From the NCBI GenBank assembly GCA_947372155.1, contig CANBSM010000014.1, forward strand, positions 1 to 19,082: a stretch of DNA of 19,082 bases. The letters are read 5' to 3'. Below are positions 14,589 to 19,082 of the stretch, piece by piece; the stretch's first letter is position 1; each line of letters starts with the position of its first letter. The notes under the pieces were generated by a model. That model saw only the letters and a list, made by a program, of their open reading frames with translations. It was not told where the DNA came from and did no database searches. The DNA is from Burkholderiaceae bacterium. Lineage in GTDB: Bacteria; Pseudomonadota; Gammaproteobacteria; Burkholderiales; Burkholderiaceae. The position numbers and the translations under genes are program-made.

Positions 14589-15863
14589 ATGGATCGTCGA
14601 CACTTTATTGGTAATAGCGCAGCAGCAATTGGTTTACTGGCAGGCTTCTCGGGCCAAGCCAAGGCTAATTTACAGAAGGCAGAAATTCTTGTTATTGGCG
14701 GAGGATATGGCGGCGCTACAGCTGCTAAATATTTACGTTTGTTTTCCAATAACACCGCTAAGGTGACCTTGATTGAACCAAACCCTACATTTATTTCCTG
14801 CCCACTCTCGAACTTAGTTGTAGGTGGCTCGCGCACTCTATCTGAACTAACCAGCTCTTATGAAAACCTCAGCAAACGTCATGGAATCAAGATCCTCCAA
14901 GATAGCGTGACTAGTATTGATCCAGATAAGAAAACCGTCAAACTGGCTTCTGGAAAAACTTTGCGCTACGACAAGGCGGTTGTTTCTCCTGGCGTTACCT
15001 TAATGATGAATAGCATTGAAGGCCTGACTCAAGCCAACAAAGCAGGCGTCACTTTGCAGGCCTGGAAAGCGGGCTCTGAGACTACTGCCTTACATCAGCA
15101 GTTGGCCTCTATGCGCGATGGTGGCACTTTTGCCATAAGCATTCCTGAAGCACCATATCGCTGCCCTCCCGGCCCTTATGAGCGAGCATGCCAAGTCGCA
15201 AACTATCTCAAACAAAATAAGCCCAAGTCTAAGGTGCTAATTTTGGATGCCAATCAAGACGTGACCTCAAAAGGCGCCTTATTTAAAAGGGTATGGGCCG
15301 AGCAATACCCTGGAATGATTGAGTACTTACCAAAACACAATGTGACGGCGGTAGACGCGAAAACTAAAACCATAAAGCTTGAGATTCAAGATGACATCAA
15401 GGCAGATGTTTTAAATTTACTGCCCGCCATGAGTGCCGGTGAGATCGCCGTTAAAACTGGCTTAGCCAATTCCAATGGTCGCTGGGTGAATGTTAATTTC
15501 CTGAATTTTGAATCCACCGCACAAAAAGATATTCATGTTTTAGGAGATTCGATTCAAGTTGCTTATGCAATGCCCAAATCAGGGCATATGGCTAACCAAC
15601 ATGCCAAGGTAGCAGCTGCAGCGATTGTGGCTGAGTTGAGTAATTGGGAAGTCAATCCTGCGCCTGTACTCACCAATACCTGCTATAGCTTTGTGAATGA
15701 CCGAGAAGTGGTGCACGTCGCCAGCGTTCATCAGTACATTGCCGCTGAAAAAACCTTCAAACCAGTTCCAGGATCTGGTGGCTTATCTCCAGCACCCTCC
15801 ACCCTTGAGGGGGTTTATGCCTGGGGCTGGGCTCACAATATTTGGTCAGACAGCTTGGGTTGA
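14589..15863 (+). CDS. fccB: sulfide dehydrogenase flavoprotein chain, Tat-exported (flavocytochrome c)
   Basis: This 424-residue FAD enzyme oxidises sulfide in the periplasm and passes electrons to the FccA heme. The N-terminus MDRRHFIGNSAAAIGLLAG is a twin-arginine signal, as expected for a cofactor-loaded protein. The FAD-binding fold starts at EILVIGGGYGGATAAKYL (32-49), followed by the acidic end LIEPNP. The redox-active cysteine pair of the family is present: Cys192 in YRCPPGPYERA and Cys365 in TNTCYSFV, about where the Allochromatium FccB disulfide lies once the leader is counted. HVLGDSI is the second FAD contact region, and the C-terminal FCSD dimer/flavin domain ends in YAWGWAHNIWSD. 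AAGGA lies 9 bases before the ATG. A terminator follows the stop by 16 bases. Confidence 0.93.
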   Translation: MDRRHFIGNSAAAIGLLAGFSGQAKANLQKAEILVIGGGYGGATAAKYLRLFSNNTAKVTLIEPNPTFISCPLSNLVVGGSRTLSELTSSYENLSKRHGIKILQDSVTSIDPDKKTVKLASGKTLRYDKAVVSPGVTLMMNSIEGLTQANKAGVTLQAWKAGSETTALHQQLASMRDGGTFAISIPEAPYRCPPGPYERACQVANYLKQNKPKSKVLILDANQDVTSKGALFKRVWAEQYPGMIEYLPKHNVTAVDAKTKTIKLEIQDDIKADVLNLLPAMSAGEIAVKTGLANSNGRWVNVNFLNFESTAQKDIHVLGDSIQVAYAMPKSGHMANQHAKVAAAAIVAELSNWEVNPAPVLTNTCYSFVNDREVVHVASVHQYIAAEKTFKPVPGSGGLSPAPSTLEGVYAWGWAHNIWSDSLG

Positions 15864-15879
15864 TCCAAGTCAATACTTC

Positions 15880-15910
15880 AAAAAAAAGGGGCCTGAGCGC
15901 CTCTTTTTTT
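15880..15910 (+). terminator. intrinsic terminator after fccB
   Basis: GGGGC (15888-15892) and GCCTC (15899-15903) pair with one G-U wobble. The run of A before and seven T after lengthen the stem and provide the U tract. It separates fccAB from the psiE-like gene. Confidence 0.85.
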
Positions 15911-15911
15911 G

Positions 15912-15939
15912 TTTACATGGCCCTATAGATACCTATACT
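15912..15939 (+). promoter_or_regulatory. sigma70-like promoter of the PsiE-family gene
   Basis: TTTACA (15912-15917, 5/6) and TATACT (15934-15939, 5/6) are separated by 16 bases and sit directly after the fccB terminator. Transcription would start near 15946, leaving a leader of about 26 bases that contains the GGAG ribosome binding site at 15963. No Pho-box-like direct repeat was recognised. Confidence 0.55.
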
Positions 15940-15971
15940 GAGTAAAACATATTAAATAAATCGGAGACTTT

Positions 15972-16430
15972 ATGAACATGACCCCTACTTCACCAAAGGA
16001 TGCATCCAAACTAGAGGATGCCATTGAAAGATGGACTGTCCCCATTGGAAATTTGTTTGTCTCTTTATTCCATCGAATTGCTCTATTTGGAATTGGGGCT
16101 GCAACAGTTTGGTCAGCAGCCGTTGCATTCCTGGGAATGGTCAATAAAGGATCAGCCTCAATTGAGGATTTGCTCTTGCTATTTATCTACTTAGAGATTG
16201 GTGCCATGGTAGGTATTTACTTCAAGACCAACCATATGCCAGTACGCTTTTTGATCTATGTAGCGATTACCGCAGTAACTCGACTTATTATTGACTTGGT
16301 TAACACCAAGCATGAGGCCGATATGGCCATCCTCTTTATGGGGCTGACCATCCTCATCTTGGCTTTAGCTAATGCGGTAGTTCGTTACGCTTCATTTAAA
16401 TTTCCGAGCAGGAATGGAGATAATGAATAA
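15972..16430 (+). CDS. PsiE-family (phosphate-starvation-inducible E) membrane protein
   Basis: This 152-residue inner-membrane protein is of the PsiE family, whose biochemical role is unknown. Four membrane segments are visible (about 32-56, 66-84, 91-109 and 117-138) after a charged N-terminal helix. The family element KTNHMPVRFLIYVAITAVTR (85-104) and the LFIYLEIGAMVGIYF segment are clear. GGAG lies 5 bases before the ATG. The preceding promoter and terminator make it a single-gene unit. It converges on the TAXI-type gene with only 4 bases between the stop codons. The family name comes from E. coli regulation; nothing here shows phosphate control. Confidence 0.85.
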   Translation: MNMTPTSPKDASKLEDAIERWTVPIGNLFVSLFHRIALFGIGAATVWSAAVAFLGMVNKGSASIEDLLLLFIYLEIGAMVGIYFKTNHMPVRFLIYVAITAVTRLIIDLVNTKHEADMAILFMGLTILILALANAVVRYASFKFPSRNGDNE

Positions 16431-16434
16431 AGCT

Positions 16435-17844
16435 CTATAAGTCAGGATCAATACCTTCGTCATACTGATAGGGGTGCTCGCCCCTATTCAAGCAGTTGCG
16501 GACGTAATCAATGCTAGCCCGCAAGGCATAGTAGTCACTGGACAGTCGCTTAGAAACCTTAATGTTTAAAGCTTGATACTCAAGCAAGTTCAGCCTCTTA
16601 AGATACTCATCACGCTGCTCATCATTAAATCCATTCAGTAATTCTTGTTCTATAGATTTCAAAGAGCTATATAAGCGATGAATTTTATTTTGCATGCGCC
16701 TGGCGCGATATCCCGGTAGAGCCTGCAAAAGCGGATAGCCCAATACACAGAAAGGTAGCAATATAAAAATGAGGCGATTAATGAGCTCCGCCAACCAAAA
16801 TGGAAAATAAGCCACCAACAATGGATAATTATTTTTCTCATAATGAATTGCAACAGGACTTTCTGGCAACATGGAGTCCTTAAATGATGGAAACTCCCCC
16901 CGATCAGAAAAGAAAGATTCTTTGCCGTTAATTTCTCTAGCAGCCTCCAAGAATAGAAATTGAATAGCCGGATGCATACGATCATCAATGAGAAGGTTTG
17001 TTGTTGTAGCTAACAACTTCATATCTTGGGATGGAAAATTACGCGCCAAATTAAAAGCCCCTTGAGGGACCTCCAAAATACTGAGGTAAGGCATTAGTTT
17101 GGCATAGGCTGCCGCACGATTAAAAGTGACTACATGCAATGACTTGTCATTTAGTAAGGCCTGTACATTAGGTGCTTCATAGGAGTCAACAATAAAAGTT
17201 CCATCTATCTCACCTGCCTGCAGTGCTTTCACCGCGTCATGCCCAGCAAGATTGAGAATTTGCGCTCCCTTTTCATAGCCAGACGCCTTTAGTATTTTTA
17301 TTGTCTGAGCATAGGTACCGCTGCCTTCTATCCCTGCAGAAATCTTTTTGTTAGCAAAGTACTTGAGGGCGCCATTAGCCGACTCAAAATTAGCAGCCTT
17401 TATCTCGGGGCCTCGATAAAAAAACCAAATCGGATCATAGGCAATAGCGCCCAGAGACTGAATACCAGTCACCTCATTAGCATGGTCAACTCCAGCCTGA
17501 ACAAACGCTACTTGTACCGGGTCATCACGATCAGATAAGCGATCAATGTTTTCTTGTGCCCCAGTAGTGGCAACGAGCTCAAGGGTAATCCCTTTCTCCT
17601 TGAAAAACTGTACATACTTTTTACCAAGGTCTTCGTATGAACTGCCTGCGGATCCGGTGGCCATGAGGACATGCCTGGGAGGCGGAGGATCTGCATACCA
17701 CCAGATCCCCATGAGAATAGCTAGCAAGAGAATGAGGAGTGGCCAAGCCTCCTGCAGGAACTGGATAAAGTCATCCCACTTTTCCTGAGCGCTCTCAGAA
17801 ACCCCTAGGTAGGTATCTTTTATGTCTTGTTTAAAGCTTCCCAT
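16435..17844 (-). CDS. membrane-anchored TAXI-family TRAP-type solute-binding protein
   Basis: This 469-residue protein has an unusual layout for a receptor. A cytoplasmic N-terminal helix (1-33) leads into membrane segment 1 (about 34-51, WPLLILLLAILMGIWWYA). The periplasmic TAXI domain (about 57-340) has MATGSAGSSYEDLGKKYVQF, TTGAQENIDRL, VQVAFVQAGV, AGIEGSGTYAQTIKIL and DGTFIVDSYEAP. Segment 2 follows (about 345-375), then a cytoplasmic, charged, largely helical tail of about 90 residues. Ordinary TAXI receptors are free periplasmic proteins next to a fused DctQM permease; neither permease nor secretion signal is present here. It may therefore be a fixed sensor or use a distant transporter. 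The start is the ATG at 17844, with only a weak GGTAG upstream. Ligand unknown. Confidence 0.87.
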   Translation of the reverse strand: MGSFKQDIKDTYLGVSESAQEKWDDFIQFLQEAWPLLILLLAILMGIWWYADPPPPRHVLMATGSAGSSYEDLGKKYVQFFKEKGITLELVATTGAQENIDRLSDRDDPVQVAFVQAGVDHANEVTGIQSLGAIAYDPIWFFYRGPEIKAANFESANGALKYFANKKISAGIEGSGTYAQTIKILKASGYEKGAQILNLAGHDAVKALQAGEIDGTFIVDSYEAPNVQALLNDKSLHVVTFNRAAAYAKLMPYLSILEVPQGAFNLARNFPSQDMKLLATTTNLLIDDRMHPAIQFLFLEAAREINGKESFFSDRGEFPSFKDSMLPESPVAIHYEKNNYPLLVAYFPFWLAELINRLIFILLPFCVLGYPLLQALPGYRARRMQNKIHRLYSSLKSIEQELLNGFNDEQRDEYLKRLNLLEYQALNIKVSKRLSSDYYALRASIDYVRNCLNRGEHPYQYDEGIDPDL

Positions 17845-17876
17845 ACGCTACCGATCAGCAAATGTCATCAAAGCTA

Positions 17877-17906
17877 ATGATAATAGGCTTATTCTGATAC
17901 TTTCAA
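17877..17906 (-). promoter_or_regulatory. promoter candidate for the TAXI-type gene
   Basis: On the minus strand TTGAAA (17906-17901, 5/6) is followed after 18 bases by TATCAT (17882-17877, 5/6), within the 86-base divergent gap between this gene and the pirin gene. I found no comparably good promoter for pirin on the other strand of this gap. Confidence 0.4.
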
Positions 17907-17930
17907 TTAGTGTTTTAACCCCTTTAAATC

Positions 17931-18632
17931 ATGATAATTCTTAGAAAATCCCAGGATCGAGGCTATGCCGACCATGGCTGGCTCAAAAGCTTTCATTCTT
18001 TCTCATTTGCCGGCTACCATGACCCCCGTTTTATGGGCTGGGGAAATCTGCGCGTCATTAATGAGGATCGCGTGGCGGCAGGAATGGGCTTTGGCAAACA
18101 CAGTCATCGAAATATGGAAATTATCAGCTATGTACTCTCAGGAGAATTGGCGCACGAAGATAGTATGGGTAACGTTAAAGGCATTCCACCTGGGGATGTC
18201 CAGCGTATGAGTGCAGGTAGTGGGGTAACGCATAGCGAGTTCAATCACGCAAAAGATCAAACTACTCATTTTTTACAAATCTGGATTGAGCCCAATACAT
18301 CAGAAATTGGGCCGAGCTATGAACAAAAATCCATCCCAGAAATAGAAAAAGATGGCAAGCTACGCATCATTGCCTCCCCTACTGGAAATGATGGTGCTGT
18401 GAAAATTTATGCAGATGCCAAGGTATATGCTGGACTCTTTGATGGGGATCAATCATTCGAACAAGCATTGGATCCCAATAGAAAATTCTACGTTCACCTT
18501 ATTCGCGGTTCACTTGATGTCAACGGTCAAGTCTTGGATGGTGGAGATGCCCTATTCCTTCAAGAAGAAGATCGATTACTCATTTCTAATGGAAAAAACG
18601 CCGAGGTCTTGGTTTTTGACCTCAGCGCTTAG
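17931..18632 (+). CDS. pirin family protein (YhhW-like bicupin)
   Basis: This 233-residue cytoplasmic bicupin has a length and N-terminal layout that match E. coli YhhW, which has quercetin 2,3-dioxygenase activity in vitro; the physiological role of the family is unsettled. The N-terminal pirin cupin carries the metal ligands His57 and His59 (FGKHSHRNMEI) and His101 and Glu103 (GVTHSEFNH), the same numbers as in YhhW. The signature HSFSFAGYHDPRFMGWGNLR (22-41) is intact. The C-terminal cupin (about 140-233) lacks such a set of His residues, as is usual. No Shine-Dalgarno sequence is evident before the ATG. The 3' end of this gene also holds a terminator for the convergent Bug gene. Confidence 0.92.
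   Translation: MIILRKSQDRGYADHGWLKSFHSFSFAGYHDPRFMGWGNLRVINEDRVAAGMGFGKHSHRNMEIISYVLSGELAHEDSMGNVKGIPPGDVQRMSAGSGVTHSEFNHAKDQTTHFLQIWIEPNTSEIGPSYEQKSIPEIEKDGKLRIIASPTGNDGAVKIYADAKVYAGLFDGDQSFEQALDPNRKFYVHLIRGSLDVNGQVLDGGDALFLQEEDRLLISNGKNAEVLVFDLSA
18593..18627 (-). terminator. intrinsic terminator for the convergent Bug gene, inside the pirin 3' coding end
   Basis: Read on the minus strand, CGCTGAGGTC (18627-18618) and GACCTCGGCG (18608-18599) form a 10-pair stem (one G-U) with a 9-base loop, followed at once by six T (18598-18593). It starts 26 bases after the Bug stop codon. The stem lies wholly inside the last codons of the pirin gene. Confidence 0.75.
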
Positions 18633-18653
18633 TGCATTTCTCAAGGGTCAGCA

Positions 18654-19082
18654 TTAATCTAACTTAATTTTGGCCTTTTCAATCACTGTTTTCCACCGAG
18701 CGATATCTGAGAAATACAGGTCCGAGAATTGTTGAGTATTCATCGGGGCAATTTGTACTCCAGCCTTTTGAAAGCGGTCTTTCATCTCCGGGGTTTCTAG
18801 GATCTTCAAAATAGAGTTATTTAACTCCTTAATGATTCCTTGAGGCGTTTTGGCAGGTACAAATACTCCCTGCCACAAAGCCATCTCGTAACCTTTAACG
18901 CCCGCTTCTTGAATCGTAACTAACTCTGGCGCGCCACTGAAACGATTTTTACTGGTGACAGCCAATGCCCTTGCCTTATCGCCTTTATATAAAGGGAGGC
19001 CTACTGGCATGCCTGCAAAATAAAAATCAATCTGCCCGCCCACTAAGTCTGTAGCAGCGGGTGAGCCACCCTTGTATGGAAT
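18654..19082 (-). CDS. Bug (TctC) family substrate-binding protein, C-terminal part
   Basis: The reading frame is open to the right edge and the 5' end lies outside the window; 142 codons are present. The partial protein starts IPYKGGSPAATDLVGGQID, the same position as the VPYKGTGPALTDLLGGQVD block of the other Bug receptor in this window. It continues with KARALAVTSKNR, APELVTIQEAGVKGYE, ALWQGVFVPAKTP and a C-terminal helical end, all standard for the family. It would be a periplasmic carboxylate or small-molecule receptor. The residues differ widely from the first receptor, so it is a family paralogue and not a recent duplicate. No permease gene is visible on this side. It is convergent with pirin, 21 bases apart. 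Confidence 0.92.
   Translation of the reverse strand: MPYKGGSPAATDLVGGQIDFYFAGMPVGLPLYKGDKARALAVTSKNRFSGAPELVTIQEAGVKGYEMALWQGVFVPAKTPQGIIKELNNSILKILETPEMKDRFQKAGVQIAPMNTQQFSDLYFSDIARWKTVIEKAKIKLD

Overview
The window reads as a chromosomal segment of a betaproteobacterium of the Burkholderiaceae, most like the freshwater genus Polynucleobacter. That placement is an inference from moderate GC, very tight gene packing, Bug-type (TctC) solute receptors and the family make-up; there is no rRNA or marker gene here to prove it. I saw no tRNA, rRNA, insertion sequence, CRISPR array or phage gene. No gene-free stretch exceeds 300 bases; the longest is about 180 bases (14061-14241).

Layout. (1) 1-2263, minus strand: yejA followed by the start of yejB, from a YejABEF-type peptide ABC importer. 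(2) 2314-8697, plus strand: fabI (enoyl-ACP reductase), a chrA-type transporter overlapping it by 4 bases from a TTG start, then a catabolic set of an HTD2/MaoC-type hydratase, an MmgE/PrpD protein, a CitE-type lyase and a Bug receptor, closed by a strong terminator at 8715-8743. (3) 8753-14060, minus strand: a three-gene overlapping operon (ArnT-like glycosyltransferase, BNR/sialidase-like protein, polytopic membrane protein), followed by a DUF3300 lipoprotein and a small Rap1a/Tai-like secreted protein. These run toward the same bidirectional terminator. (4) 14242-15863, plus strand: fccA-fccB, a periplasmic flavocytochrome c sulfide dehydrogenase, with its own terminator. (5) 15972-16430: a PsiE-family membrane protein behind a good sigma70-like promoter. 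It converges, with a 4-base gap, on a membrane-anchored TAXI-type receptor (16435-17844, minus). (6) 17931-18632: a pirin, converging on the 3' end of a second Bug receptor (18654 to the window edge, minus).

How the genes work together. The hydratase plus CitE pair fits mesaconyl-/itaconyl-CoA -> citramalyl-CoA -> pyruvate + acetyl-CoA. The PrpD-family protein and the Bug receptor would supply or bind the acid, but no CoA-transferase and no TctAB permease is present. FccAB would oxidise sulfide in the periplasm and pass electrons to cytochromes. The glycosyltransferase-BNR-membrane protein operon looks like an envelope glycan module of unknown product. Three receptor-type proteins (two Bug, one TAXI) occur without any permease gene beside them.

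Best candidates for something undescribed are the glycosyltransferase/BNR/membrane-protein operon, the anchored TAXI protein with a cytoplasmic tail, and the HTD2-PrpD-CitE acid cluster attached to fabI.
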